64,000 nucleotides of DNA. Origin: Annona cherimola. Lineage: Eukaryota; Streptophyta; Magnoliopsida; Magnoliales; Annonaceae. The DNA lies in NCBI GenBank assembly GCA_030490835.1, contig CM059975.1:9987579-10051578 (forward strand). The letters are read 5' to 3'. Shown here piece after piece: positions 12,001-24,046 of this stretch (its first letter is position 1; each line of letters opens with the position of its first letter). Position numbers and translations under genes: made by a program. Under the pieces are notes generated by a model. That model worked only from the letters and a program-made list of their open reading frames with translations. It searched no databases and was not told the origin of the DNA.

Positions 12001-15000
12001 CTGGAGCCCCAAGGGGGGGTGAATGTGATATCCCACATCGGTTAGGATTAGGGGGGAGCCTGGGTTATAAGTGAAGGCCGCCAGGTACCTTAGTGAGGCG
12101 CCTTTTGGGGAAGGACGGGATGCGCGTGAACCCAAAGAGGCAAAACCGTGTGGGCCGAGGCCCAAAGCGGACAATACCTTACTGTTAGACCTGGGGCGTT
12201 ACAATAACCCTGTTTATAGAAAAGGTAATTTTTTTTTTATTATATAGAAAAGGTAACTTTAAGCAATAAGAAAGCGAAACTCTACGCAATTCGCAAACTT
12301 GCCCTATAAGTAAATTTGCATACTAGGCTAATTTATATAAGAAGTAACTTGTGCGTTAAGAAAGAATTAAAAAAATAAACCCCATAATCTAAACCATTCA
12401 TAAAAATAAACCCTAATTTCTACACTTGCGCCTCGCATAAGTACAGAGCAAGCGTATGTCAACATGATCTCCATCACGCTGCCTCCTCCATAAAGGAGAA
12501 TATATCCATTCAGAGAAAACATGCAACAGGACAGATGGAAGCCCAAAACAGTTGCCATTCAAAAAATCCTGTAGAGGCTGCACCACATGATTTTTTATGT
12601 TTTAAGCATTTTTACAGAATGACCCACAAAGTTCCTGATCAGCCTGCTGTCATGCCTTGTGGGCACCAATGAAAACATGTCACAACATAAACATTAGCCA
12701 CAGACCTAAAATCAATGTGTCTCATGCATTGAGTTTGCAGACTTACGTGCCAATCCAGCACCAGAAATTGTAACATTGTTGCCAAGGACAAGGGAATTGG
12801 TGTAGGCTCTGTCATGGGAGGCAGCACCTACTGTGAAAATCCATGGGCTGAAGGATGAGATGCTCCTGGGTGCAGGCCCAGTGTTGCCAGCAGCCTGGAC
12901 AATAAAAATGCCTGCCTTTGCAGCTGAAAGCAATGACATGTCAATTGGATTGAAGAAGGTAGCAAGACCAGGTGGACGCCTGTTGGGAGTGATTGACAAG
13001 CTTACAATATCCACTCCATCTTGAGCTGCCTGCAGAATGCAAACAAATTTTAAAAATTGGACTAGTACTTCTTGTAATCTTAATATGAACACAGGCATAT
13101 AGAATATAGGCACATTTTTTGTATAGGTGCAATATCTTTTAAGTTATCCAGATGCATGGTTGTGAAGGTATGCAACTTTATCATATTAGCTCCTCCATGT
13201 ACATGCCTGGATGAAATGCTCAACAGACAAGAACAACAACTACACCAGTTAGCAGAGAGCTGGTACTGAATGGACCTAAAGGATTAAGATGAAGACCTTA
13301 AAGACATGGTCTGTATGGCTAGGAGGGAAGGTTTAATCGACTGAGAAGAACAAAACATTATTCATGCAGCACCCCAGCCAGTTGGCAGAAAATTCTAGTT
13401 AGTAGAATGCATCTGAACCATTGTAAAAAGACTGTCTACCTGATCTATGGCAGCAACAACATCTGCCGCAAAACCTCCAAAGCTCTTGTAGAGTGCCTTG
13501 TAGACAGAAATGCTGTAAATGGATTGAAAAATAAAGGTATCAATAATTGCAAATACACAAGTGCTTTTTCCATATCAACTAATAGTTTGTTGAAATGATT
13601 ACTGTGCACGAGGGGCCATGCCACTTGCATTCCCAAAGTCATGGCCAGCTACAGTTACTGCAATCCCATGGTTCCCACAAGCAATAGAAGCAGTGTGCCT
13701 GCACGTATTGCAAATGGACAAACAGATAATGACTACGATAAAGGCACATCTGGATAAACCAATTTACACATTTTTTTATGGAACAATTTAAACATATTTA
13801 GCAGCAAACAATACTGGATGATTGTATGATCTATTTTCACAATATCTTAAACCCCTTATACCATGAACAGACTTGTTCTACAGACCAGAGTCAATTTCAT
13901 TAGGTGTCCGCACTTGAGATCCCAAGAACACCTCATGTGCGGCCCAAAAATTTGAATACAATGAAGCATACACAAAAGGGACCAGAAGGAAAAGAAGCTA
14001 TAGTTGAATGTTAAATGCCACTCTCCCTGCAACTGAGATAAGGTATCAGGCAGGTCTCAAGGGTATGTAGAACAGCTCATTCAATCAACAAATGTGCAAC
14101 ACATCTATAAGGTGAGAAGTAAGAATGAACCAGTTTATCGTCCACAATGAAAGTACACATTTCCCTGTCTCCCTGTCAGGTTTTTATGATATAGAACAAC
14201 CATTGAACACATGGCATAGCCACATGATTACACTTCAACCTGACAACCATCAAGTGTACAATAGACCAGTTGAAACACACAGTCAATTGCCCAGAAATTG
14301 TTTAATCTCAAAATTCATCAACATTGGCATGACATGAGTTTTAATGTACTGGAGTAACCATTTAATTTTATTTTTTTTCCAAGAAAAAGGAGTTAAACTA
14401 GAAGCATAGTTCCATTGCAACCAAAAAAGGAAGTGCATTGGTGATGACTATAAGAGTGCCTTTTAATGCACTAGATAAACTGTGCACATGAGAAGAAAAT
14501 ACTCACGTCCCATGACCATCACCATCAAATGGAGAAGCATAGTCCATGGAAGCATTGAAGATTCCCCTGGTTATGGCGGATGCAGCAAAATGACGAGCTC
14601 CCACAAGCTTCCTGTTGCAAGATCCTGACGGGAAATCCCTTGTAACTTCACAAATTCCAGAGAAGTGTAATGGAACGGGATAAGCCTTTCCAGGGAAGTC
14701 ATCAGAAAAGCTAGGATGTGTTGGGTCAATTCCAGTATCAATGAATCCAACCACAATTCCTTCACCTGCGACCTCTGGTCCACCTTCTTTGACCCAGGCT
14801 CCTTTAGGCAGACCCAAGAATTCTGGAGTATGGGTAGTTGCTGTTCTAACTGAGAAATCCAACACCACATTTGCTACTTCCCACCTCTTTGCAAGCCTGT
14901 CTGCCTTCAAAATCCACCAAATAGCCATATTATTAAGTGAGGAAAATTTTGGAACACTGGTATTGAATAGCAGGACTAGTAGCAATATTTTAGCAGCCTG

Positions 15001-17989
15001 ACTAGATGTGCTGTTTTGACTAGGTTCAACTGTACCGTTCTTATTCAGTTTGATTTGACCTTAAAATAGGAAGGAGAATGAAACCAGATAAACCAGTCAC
15101 TTGGACTTGCGAACTAATGAACTACAGTCAAAATACATCTCAGCTTGGTAAGGCAAGTGGAGTTCACTATACTTACGTGAGCTTTCATTTTCCGAAACTT
15201 AGCTAAGAAAAAGAAGAACATTCTAGAATAGAATTTCTGAAAAGGCTAAAATTATGTCACGATAATAAAAATAGTAAAATGCATCCTATACCTTTATTAA
15301 AGATGCAGGAAATGACACCTGACCATGGATAAGAAAATTTTTCCAGAATCAACAAAAACTGTATGCTGCCACCATGAGAAACCATAAAACTGACACTACT
15401 ATGATGATCAAATACATAATATTGACCATGATCCAAAATCAAAGCCAGGGAACAGAATGGCAGAACCGCAGAAGAGAAAATCAAGCAAATTGAGAGATCA
15501 TAAATTTGCAGCTGGATACCTGCTGAGGAGTTACAAAAACAGCAAATCCATTGATCAAGTAATGATAGCTATATAGCTTCAGATAGTTCTCCCCTTTCAA
15601 TACCCTCCTTAAGAGAGAATCCTGAAGGCGAATCAGATATGAGCCGTAACCATGACTGGATCGGGATGCATTCCTAAAACCCATTGTAGAGTATAGAATT
15701 TGTTAATTTAAAAAGAAAGTGCCACTAATTGCTTATCTTGCATTCTGTAACCCAATTAACTAAGAATGAAAAAACAATCTCCAAATAGATAACTCTACAG
15801 AGGCATCAAATAAGCCAAACTAGCACCCCAAAACAAATCCTAATCTCATAATGAAAATGTGAAACATATATCCAAAATAAAATAAAATAAAAAATTAGAA
15901 AGGTTCACAAAAACGTTATATTGGTGATAAAGGCCAATCATGAAACAGTCAATAAAATTTGCTAATTGTAGAGAATCTGGTGTGTGTATGTGCGTGTGCA
16001 TATCCCATCAATTCAATCCATACTAGCAATTTAGTAAACAACTCTTCTAGGACTGAAAGTGAGACATCAAAGTTAAGACCGATGTTGCCACATCAAATTT
16101 GTGTCATTCATTAGCAGCCTGATGTTTCAGCTTGGTAAAGAGTTTAACAGTTTAAACTATGGTTCTTAACAAAACATCTCTTTGCTAAAAATTGATGGCA
16201 ACAGAAAACAAACTCTTCTAGCTCAGTCATAATGATTCTGCAAAATATAAACTAGGACCCATGATACAAACAAAGTCTTTGAGATTGGTTCAGGGAAAAA
16301 TAGTCATGCTCCTGAAATGACAGAACCAAACAAAAAACAATACCAACATAATAAAAGGCCGTATCTGAACATCCAAGATGAACAAACAGAATACAAAAGA
16401 CATGAAATAACTACTAAAGTGCATGAATTACAAACAAAAGAAAAATAATTTATGAACAAAATATCCATGATAAGAAAACAGAACATGAAAGACGTGAAAC
16501 AACTGCCTAAAATGCATTAACTTAAAACAGGAGAGAAACGTCAAGTAAACAAAACCCATAATCATAAAAAAAAAAAAGTAGTAATCACTAGTGCCATTAT
16601 ATTAGCTTGTAATTATTGAGAATTAAAGACGTACGACAGCAAAATTACAATGAACCACGGGATAATAAGAACTTCCGTTATTTAGAAATCAGTCAAATCA
16701 CCAATTGACAGCCGACACCAAATCAATTAGACAGAAATTAAGGGGAAGGGCCAAAATTAATCAAAACAAAAGAAAAGACCAACCAAATAAGCAGCAGATA
16801 CAGCTCACTGTGAAAGGTCCAACATCAGCGCCCACGATATGTTTCAAAACGGATCGAACGCTTAGATCCGAAATAACATGAAAGTGAAATAGGTCGATAT
16901 AGAATAAAACCAAATTCTAAAATGTATAGAATAAACCGTAAGCCAGTGAATTCAAAGGCCGCAAAGACTAACAAACCCACGCAAAAACCAAAAAAAAAAA
17001 AAAAAAAGGAATCTAAAAAAAGGAGAAAAGAAGTAATTGATTCACTGTTAGCCTGAAACAAATTCAGCAATTAATTAATTTTGTTACTATCAAAAGTCCC
17101 TCCACTAATCCAAAAGCACACAAAACAAAAATAACAACAGCAACAACACAAAAAAGAAATAAATGAATAGCTTGAGGAGGAGAGGGAATGGGGGAAAACC
17201 ATAACATGTAAAATTCTGAACTAACAGCTGGGGAAAAAACTGAAGGAAGAAGACATTTGGCAAAGCCATGCTACCAAGCCGGAAAGAAAAAGTGAAAAAA
17301 GATAAGGAAAATATTTTAGAAGCACACAAACAACCTTTCTCCGCAAATGGTATTATGTGATGTGACAAAAACACGAATATGAGCATTGGAAAGAGAAGGT
17401 CTAAAACCAGACAAGCTTAATTCAACGATATGCAAAAATCATTCTATCCGCGCAGAAGCAAAATTTTCAACGGAAAATTTAATCCCAATGGCAGCAGAAA
17501 TTTGTAAAACACAAACGGAAAAAAAAAAAAAAAAATTAAAAAGATATTGCACTTTCTAGATGTATTGCTTCCAATCGAAGACGACGAGATATCGTCAACA
17601 ACAAACGCCCGCCAACCTTACCATAATCACCCAAACACCATATACTGTCAAAAGAAAACACCAAAATGATTCATTTAACACCCAAAATCCAGAAAGGCGA
17701 CCAAAAAACAAAAAAAAAAAGAGTACCTCGGTTTGTTGAGTGTGGTCTTCTGTGATTGGCCATTATAGTTCAAGCTATTGATTTTCTCCTTGATGCTACC
17801 ATACTGACTCTCACGACTATACCGATGGACAGTTGAAGGTTGTTTGAGCGTGACAATATACACAGCCGATTCTGTGGTAGCATTCGCTTGCTGACACACG
17901 ACTCCTCTCGAACAAACAACAAGCACGAAATGAATGAACCAAAATACCCACAGCACCATCGAATGCACCCGATAAATACTCCTCGCCAT
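6041..17989 (-). CDS. SBT2: Subtilisin-like serine protease, SBT2 subfamily
   Basis: Ten exons on the minus strand: 17989-17727, 15673-15520, 14904-14507, 13698-13603, 13512-13440, 13029-12747, 10483-10152, 8741-8471, 7378-7097 and 6462-6041. All junctions are GT-AG and in phase, giving 857 aa, about the usual length of the SBT2.1/2.2 type. Order: N-terminal hydrophobic signal sequence, I9 propeptide (AVYIVTLKQ), S8 catalytic domain with a PA-domain insertion (mainly exon 7), then the fibronectin-like C-terminal domain. The catalytic set is complete: Asp195 (GFIDTGID), His273 (GHGTHTAS), oxyanion Asn377 (AAGNTGP) and Ser634 (GTSMAAPH). The His motif is split by an intron. Plant subtilases are secreted and process or degrade apoplastic proteins. 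Intron 6 (10484-12746) is enlarged by a LINE and a TRIM. Family and catalytic competence are clear; the substrate is unknown. Confidence 0.93.
8894..9399. mobile_element. Degenerate hAT-like non-autonomous element in subtilase intron 7
   Basis: The left end reads TAGGGGTGCGAATCG and the right end is roughly inverted (GCTCCCCTA). The interior is rich in GGTTAACCCAA/CTAACCC-type words typical of decayed plant hAT MITEs. No convincing 8-bp target-site duplication remains, so both the boundaries and the class are tentative. Confidence 0.35.
9505..9665. repeat. Short inverted repeat, possibly SINE-derived
   Basis: A CTTGGATGACTA word near 9512 is repeated inverted as TAGTCATCCAAG near 9634. Related words (ATCCAAGCGGTA, ACAAGCGGCA) recur near 29.44 and 30.37 kb. 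On the minus strand the segment has tRNA-gene-like A-box character. It is a dispersed repeat of uncertain type. Confidence 0.3.
10733..11404 (-). mobile_element. 5'-truncated LINE, RTE-type, with 15-bp target-site duplication
   Basis: The element is flanked by the exact direct repeat GCTCGTTCAGCATCA at 10718-10732 and 11405-11419. On the minus strand it ends in an (ATG)n tail rather than poly(A), a habit of plant RTE-clade LINEs. It carries the C-terminal end of a LINE reverse-transcriptase ORF and nothing upstream, so it is a typical 5' truncation. It lies in intron 6 of the subtilase, in the same orientation as the gene. Confidence 0.88.
10910..11404 (-). pseudogene. LINE reverse-transcriptase C-terminal fragment
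   Basis: The frame is open from the truncated 5' end to the stop, about 164 codons without interruption. It includes the family-typical segments FRYLGS, AIRPAMLYGAECWA, EMRMLRWM and ENRLRWFGHVKRRP. The catalytic YADD region is absent, so the fragment cannot encode a working enzyme. The lack of stops and frameshifts suggests a fairly recent insertion. Confidence 0.88.
11767..11947 (+). repeat. 5' LTR of the TRIM
   Basis: It has TG...CA termini and is followed after two bases by the tRNA-Met primer-binding site. A GGTTATAAG word inside could serve as a TATA box. Confidence 0.93.
12024..12203 (+). repeat. 3' LTR of the TRIM
   Basis: Direct repeat of 11767-11947. The three substitutions are all C/T or G/A differences, which would suit deamination of methylated cytosines. 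Confidence 0.93.
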
Positions 17990-18124
17990 GAGAAGAAAGA
18001 ACCAAATTTCGTCCCGCTAAAAAATCAGCTCTGCCGCCGCTTCGCCTCCCTCCCGCCAAAAAAAGCCTTCCTCCATGGTATTTACACAGCAATACATATA
18101 AGAAGAGAAACAGAGAGAGATGGG

Positions 18125-18165
<41 letters not shown>

Positions 18166-18300
18166 GCTCTTGATCCTCCCTTCAGACTTTCGTTTTCATG
18201 GCACTGTAAGGAGTCCTGCGAGTTCTGAGTTCTGACCCTTCTCTTCTTTCACAGAGAGAGAGAGAGAGAGAGAGACTCATGCTTTCTTGGGTGGTGCGCG
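17990..18300 (-). promoter_or_regulatory. Subtilase 5' leader and proximal promoter with (GA/CT)n tracts
   Basis: Two GA microsatellites on the plus strand (about 18127-18162 and 18253-18274) read as CT runs on the gene strand, directly upstream of its ATG. CT-rich tracts are common in plant core promoters and 5' UTRs, and GAGA-type repeats bind BPC factors. Their role here is inference. Confidence 0.5.
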
Positions 18301-19048
18301 GGAATAGAAAATCAGGTGCTAGGCACGCAGAGCATGCACCATTTCTTATTAGCCAGTGAAAGTGGGGCCCACCAAGATTTTAATCGCAGCCGTCGGTGCG
18401 GTGGGAGTGGTGGGTCAGCTCTAGAAGCTAAAGCTGTTGTTAGATACCCAGCAGGCCAGCGGAGGTTCGCGGATGCTGCATGCAAATGACGAGACCACTA
18501 TTAAGAGATTAAAAAAAAATTTACATTTTCACGGGAAAATAATTTTCAAAAATAGGGAGACACGTGATCAGACGGATTCTGAATGAGGCTGAGAAACAGG
18601 ATAAAATTGTAATGATTATACTGAAGATTTAAAAAAATATTATATTGAAAATATTAAAATTTATATTAAAATTTAAAAAATCTGTCCTGAGAAATCCCAT
18701 CCCAGCGCATTCCATTGAAGTACCTAGATCTCTTGGAACACCGGTGGTCCGGATTCGAAAGTTGTTAAGAACTATTGATTTAAAAGAACGGAAGAAAAGA
18801 AAAAAAAAACTTGAATGATTAAGATTTATGATAAATCTCAAGGAAAGTCTTAAATAGGATATATTGACAGTGTATATTCAAAATTTATAGCTCATTTAAT
18901 TTTTTTCATACATAATTATAAGCTCCAAATAATTATAGAAAATCCTGAATATATTCAGAGATTTTGCCAAATTTACCAACAGATGGGCATATTTGTCATT
19001 TGCACTACACTTTGTGATATTATTTATAATTTCTCAAAATTAAAAATA

Positions 19049-19527
19049 GAGTTAATTTCAAATGTACCCATTACATATGCTCTTAAATACAAATATACTC
19101 ATTAAGTTTGAAAACTTTCACGTATACCCGCTAAGTACCGGTGAAATTTCATCCATGGTCATTTCGTCCAGCATAATTAAAAATCATTATTATCCATCAT
19201 ATGAAATATCCAAAATATCCATTATTATTTAATAATAATAATCATTCAACTATGATGGAAGTTGAATAATATAATGAAAACACATCTGATGTGAAAAAGA
19301 AGCTAGACAAAATAAGTTTTAACGTTCTGAATATTGCACAAATCACAATAAATGTTAGATTAATCAAGAGTATTTTGGGATTTTAAAATTATTAAACGTT
19401 CATAACTTTCATAATTTGTATATTTGAAATTTCACTCATACTTAGTGGGTATATGTGAAAATCTTTAAACTTAGCGAACATATTTATAATTAATGACAAA
19501 TGTAATAGATATGTTTGAAATTAACCC
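19049..19527. mobile_element. MULE-like foldback MITE with perfect 9-bp target-site duplication
   Basis: It is flanked by TTAAAAATA at 19040-19048 and 19528-19536. The terminal inverted repeats are about 105 bp: the left begins GAGTTAATTTCAAATG and the right, inverted, begins GGGTTAATTTCAAACA, with similarity extending to GTGAAATTTC. Long inverted repeats plus a 9-bp duplication are typical of Mutator-like elements. The 479-bp element is non-coding. Confidence 0.85.
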
Positions 19528-20394
19528 TTAAAAATATAACTGCAATATGGCGATATCATATTGATATATTTTATTCTGTCAACAAAAACTTACATCCTTT
19601 CATTGAATTGCTTCAAATATAAATTATAAAATGTGCGTTCAGAAGGTAATAAAACTTTTATATACAAATTTTTTGTATTGGATTTTTTGAATTGGGAGAA
19701 ATAATGTAATATAATATAGATAATTATGCAGAGTTAAAAAATAGTTAAAATAAATAAATCAGTTGCACGGATGGTTATATATAAATAATTAATTAAAAGA
19801 TAAGATAGCTATAAGGTTCTAGCCAAACATGCCAAAAATATATAAAACTCGCTTGCTGACCAGTCAAGGTATTGTCTAAATAGTAAATAGAAAGAGATGT
19901 CATACAGTTAATTATTTCAAATTAATCACATGATTCTGTCAAAAGTTAAGACAAGTATGAAAATACGCTTACTAATAATTTAAAAAAAAAAATTGCGGGT
20001 GTAACAGGTATTTTGGTAGCCGTTGTACTTTGGTTTCATGATTTCATCTTTTGCTCTCAGGTCCAAGGAGTCCGTTTCTATGGGTCCCAGCGCGTGTACA
20101 GCTCCAAAGCGGCGAGTGGTGTGGGTCTCTCGCGGGCATCTTTTTGCATGTCGAAGCCTCGAAGGTCCAATTTACGACCGTTTTGTATGGCCCACCGCCT
20201 GCCTGCCCATGTCCAGTCGAATAGAACGTGACATTACACCAGCATCCATCTCGGGGCAGCCTTGCAAAAGTCAGAACCGGAATGGACTTTTTTGTTTTTT
20301 TTTTTTTATTTTATAATCTCGTAGAACCAGGGGTCGAGGGTGGATTTGGTGCATACGAGCCAATAGTTGTCTACAGTGACTATTTGGGAAATGT

Positions 20395-20631
20395 TTTTTT
20401 CAAATAAATATTGAATACAATAAAAACTCTTCGAATTAAAATTTTTTTAACTATAACTTTTTACTTTCTATCTTTTTAATTAATTATTCTTATATTTCTA
20501 TACAATTATTATAATTTTAAATCATTTTAACATAATTATCTATGCAAATAATCTTCGGTCGTATCAAATTATTTTCACTTATTCTGATTAAAAACTTTTT
20601 ATCCAAATTTTTTTTTATCATAAACACACCC
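20395..20631. mobile_element. Degenerate PIF/Harbinger-type MITE copy
   Basis: It shares the word order of the better copies (ACTTTTTACTTT, TTTCTATACAATTAT, AAAAACTTTTTATCC, AAACACACCC) in the same order but is heavily diverged. The left boundary is uncertain. Confidence 0.45.
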
Positions 20632-22335
20632 TAAATGTGAAAAAATTTATGTGGTAAGATTGAGATATTGATTATGAGTAAAAATATATAATTAAAATAA
20701 GCTGAAAACTGTGTGAAAATTGTATGAAAATGTGAAAAAATGATTCAAATGCGCAAGTAATAATAAAAATAAAATAATCAAATAATTAAGATGTTAAAAT
20801 GGTAGAGAAAAAGCTCATATGCGACCCATTTGTCAAAAAAGTAAGGGCTTTGAAGGATTCAAGGGCTTATGTTGTGGAAAAATGGAACAAAAATATAATA
20901 ATGTATATTGAAAATAAGAAATATTGTATTAAAAATATTAAAAAATATTTATTGAAAATATTTAAAACTCGTAAAACTTATTCCATCTCGATCCTCCGCA
21001 GCACCCCATAAAAATTTCTGTTGGTAGGCCCCGATCCCACGGCGCATTTTATTCAAAGCTCGGATCGTCCTTAATAGATGAGCAGACCGGGTCCTGCAAT
21101 ATGCCCATGATTTATCCAAGGGTCCAAGACTTGTTAGAAAGGTGTCTCGAAATGCCTTTTTTGTGAACCGATTATTTGAGTATTTACAGTTGATTGAATG
21201 GTAGAGGGGAGATTTAACTATGATTTATGCATGGACATTGTTGCAGGTGACGGGTTGGTCGACAGGTACTCGAAAGAAATGTAAAAATACTGAAATTAAA
21301 ATTAAATAAAAAATAAAATATCAGAAAATTAAATAAGATCATAATTAAAATAATGACAAAATTTAAATGTATACACGAATTTTGACCTAGATTCATAATG
21401 TACCACACATTTTCAATAAGTTGTATCATCATTTGTGACTTCAAGCATAAATATTTTTATTTTTTTGAAATTTTTTATATAACTGTGAATACAGATAAAT
21501 TTAATCAAAATTTTTTTTATCATTATTGAAAATGCGTATATACTTATTTTATATTTAAGAAGAGGGTATTTTAGTCATCCTACGTTTAAAATTTTAAAAT
21601 AAATATATGTGCATTCCAAAAATAATAAAATTTTGTTTGTAGATTAAATCCGCCTATATTAAGAGTCCTATACAAAATTTTCAAATAAATTTAAAAAATG
21701 TTTTCTACCCGGTCATAAATGGCCTCATTTGCAACCGAGGGGAGTTTTGAATCAAGTAAGCATAAAATGGTAACCATGTCCCATCAGAGTACAACCCTTG
21801 CTCGTTTCAATTCTCAACAATAGCATTTCTAGATTAGTGGCAACCATGGCAGCACCAAAATTTTAAAATTCGATAGCAACTTTTCAACCCATTAACACCG
21901 ACACTTGCCACACAGGTGTTACCAGCGTGGTACATGACCATGTCCCATGAGTTAGTGGTCATGTGTTCGAAACGGCAGTAAATGCAGTTTGTGGTGGCAG
22001 TGTCTCCTTCGCAATAGCAATAGGAGTGTTCACCGTTGGTTCTTGTAGGAAAAAATAGAATGGAAAATTAAATATATTGTTAGATAATTAGTAGATTGCT
22101 GCAGGTTTATTGTAAGAATGTCTCGAGGGGTTCCGTTGTAATACACGTTTGTGATGAGTGTATATAAAAACATCAAAAAAAAAAAAAACACCGACACCCC
22201 TTCTTTCTCTTTTTCGCAACATTCGTATTCTCATCTCTGAAAATAATACTCATGAATCTACCAGCAATTTTCGTCACTACTCCTGTTCTCGAGACGTAGA
22301 ATTCGAAATTTTGATAGCACCTCCACTAATTACAG

Positions 22336-22587
22336 CATATTTCAAGTTATGAAATCCAGCTGCTCCCTTACAAGTATGTTGTCATCAATGAGCCGCTTTC
22401 ATCAAAATTTATGTATCCTTCCATTAAACCTAACTTGTCAGCCAATCAATTCCGAACAACTACTGTTCTAAGAAACGAAAATTCCATCGGCATTGCTGGT
22501 GTTGTTCCAAGCAACAACTTTATTTTAGATGATGTGGTGGAGAAGGAGAAAGCATTAGTGGACTCGATGAAAGAAAGCTACTGTTGA
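22336..22587 (+). pseudogene. Unrecognised coding-like fragment (83 codons)
   Basis: After an acceptor-like TTACAG at 22330-22335 the frame stays open for 83 codons to TGA, with balanced amino-acid composition (for example PYKYVVINEPLSS, SIGIAGVVPSN, DDVVEKEKALVDSMKE). The first ATG is internal (22411). I do not recognise the family, and no partner exon is evident nearby. It could be a decayed gene exon, a transposon-captured fragment or chance. Confidence 0.25.
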
Positions 22588-22844
22588 ATCTCACGTTCCT
22601 GATGGATGGTGTCTACATATTTATTTTGATGTAGAATGTTATTTGAATTGGATCAGATTGAAAATAATAGCAATTGTGTTTATTGTCTCTAGGGAGATGG
22701 CAGAGTACAAGAGCGATGTGGTGAATGGCTAATTTTAAAATTCAGAAAAATTTTAAAAGTTAAAAAATTCAAAATTTTAAGTATATCCCACAAAATCATG
22801 AAAATTTGTGGGTATACGGATGAGAAGAATTATTAAAAATATGT

Positions 22845-22990
22845 GATAGTTGCCAAGAGAGTAGTCTAGCTGGATGTCAATCTAGCCTTTACAACAGTTA
22901 ACCCGGGTTCGAATATCCGAATTATTAAGAATCACAGTAAAAATTTGCGAATGTATTTGAAAATTTACGTTAAAGTAATGACAATGTTGA
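22845..22990 (+). mobile_element. Possible tRNA-derived SINE
   Basis: A tRNA-like A box (TAGTCTAGCTGGA, about 22861) is followed at plausible spacing by a good B box (GGGTTCGAATATCC, about 22903). No clear target-site duplication or tail was located, so the boundaries are approximate. Confidence 0.35.
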
Positions 22991-23166
22991 AAAGATTAAT
23001 AAATTCATCAAAATCACACGATATTCCTTTGTGTTCTATCCAATGCTGTTAGTATGTGAGGTCCCATGTACTTGCTTAGATCACATGGCCATTCACGCTC
23101 CAATGCGCCGTGTAACATGAATGTCTGAATCGTTTGGCACACGGTGGCATCACAAGAATTCAAAGG

Positions 23167-23310
23167 TCAGAACTCCTGCTGCATGTTCAGGTTTCCCGCT
23201 GGCTTGAATAGGATGCGAGTAATAGGTCCATTTTTTTTAATTTCATCTTCTATCTGTCGCATAAACTCTGCTTCTCTAATTTCCAATGCTACTTTTCCAC
23301 TTGCAATATG
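23167..23310 (-). pseudogene. Unrecognised terminal-exon-like fragment
   Basis: The minus-strand frame ending at 23167 has convincing protein character over about 45 residues (EIREAEFMRQIEDEIKKNG, PITRILFKPAGNLNMQQEF) and then becomes AT-rich low-complexity sequence at its 5' side. It looks like the last exon of a broken or captured gene. The family is not recognised. Confidence 0.3.
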
Positions 23311-24046
23311 ATTTTTTTTTATTTTTAAAATGTTCGATATTTCAAATTTTTTTGTATAAAAATTTTTAAAATAAAAAAAAAATGGTATGATGTGATGGGA
23401 TAATAATAACAAATAAAAAAATAAGGTTAAAATAGTAGGTAATTGTATAAATAATCATATAGAAATAAGATAATTGTATAAAAGGATGTGAAAAATAATT
23501 AAAAATATGACAATTGTAACAAAGTAAAAATTTTCGATTTAATTTTTTTTAAAACGTACTCGCTTCACTTTCCTCGTCTCATTTAGTTCCTCTCGTTCCG
23601 AGAAGGATGTCTCAATCGACTGGTCATACGGAGAGAGCGGGAGGAGCAGACATGTAAGTCGACGAAATTGTGAGATGCCTACCCTCAAATCAGGCGAGGC
23701 TTGTGTGGCCGGCCCGTATACTGTTGGTTCGAAGTCGAGAAAATTACAGGGACAAATTTCGGAGCTTCCTTCTCCCCCAGGTTCTTTCAAAGGTCACTGG
23801 CAGTGGTGGTCCTGTGTGAAAAATGAGCAAGAAATGCATGGGGAATCGTGGGGGGTCTGCACTCTGCAGGCTTTTTATCCCAACAGCTGTGGCGCGGCTT
23901 CCCCCGTTGTGATTTCTCCCAAATTCCTCGGTTGACCAAACTTGCCACCTATTCTTAACGCTTTCTGAATCTGAAAAGATAGCGTACGACGCTGATGATT
24001 AAGACTTCAGCGGCTTTCGGGAGAAAAAAAAACAAAAACAAAAAAG

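Larger units (their letters stand above)
11767..12203 (+). mobile_element. Complete TRIM (miniature LTR retrotransposon)
   Basis: Two direct LTRs, 11767-11947 (181 bp) and 12024-12203 (180 bp), both start TGTGATATCCCACATCGG and end GGGGCGTTACA. They differ by three substitutions and one base in a G-run. The 76-bp interior opens with a primer-binding site matching initiator tRNA-Met (TGGTATCAGAGC, 11950-11961) and ends with a purine tract (12011-12019). The element is flanked by ATAAC on both sides (11762-11766 and 12204-12208), a 5-bp target-site duplication. It has no coding capacity and would need proteins from another element. It sits in intron 6 of the subtilase, inverted relative to the gene. 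Confidence 0.95.

Noticed and set aside
11815..12174. Several overlapping open frames on both strands near 11.8-12.2 kb
   Set aside because: They fall entirely inside the non-coding TRIM LTRs and exist only because that sequence is GC-rich.
17840..18235. 131-codon plus-strand open frame ending in Arg-Glu repeats
   Set aside because: It is antisense to subtilase exon 1, and the repeats are the GA microsatellite.
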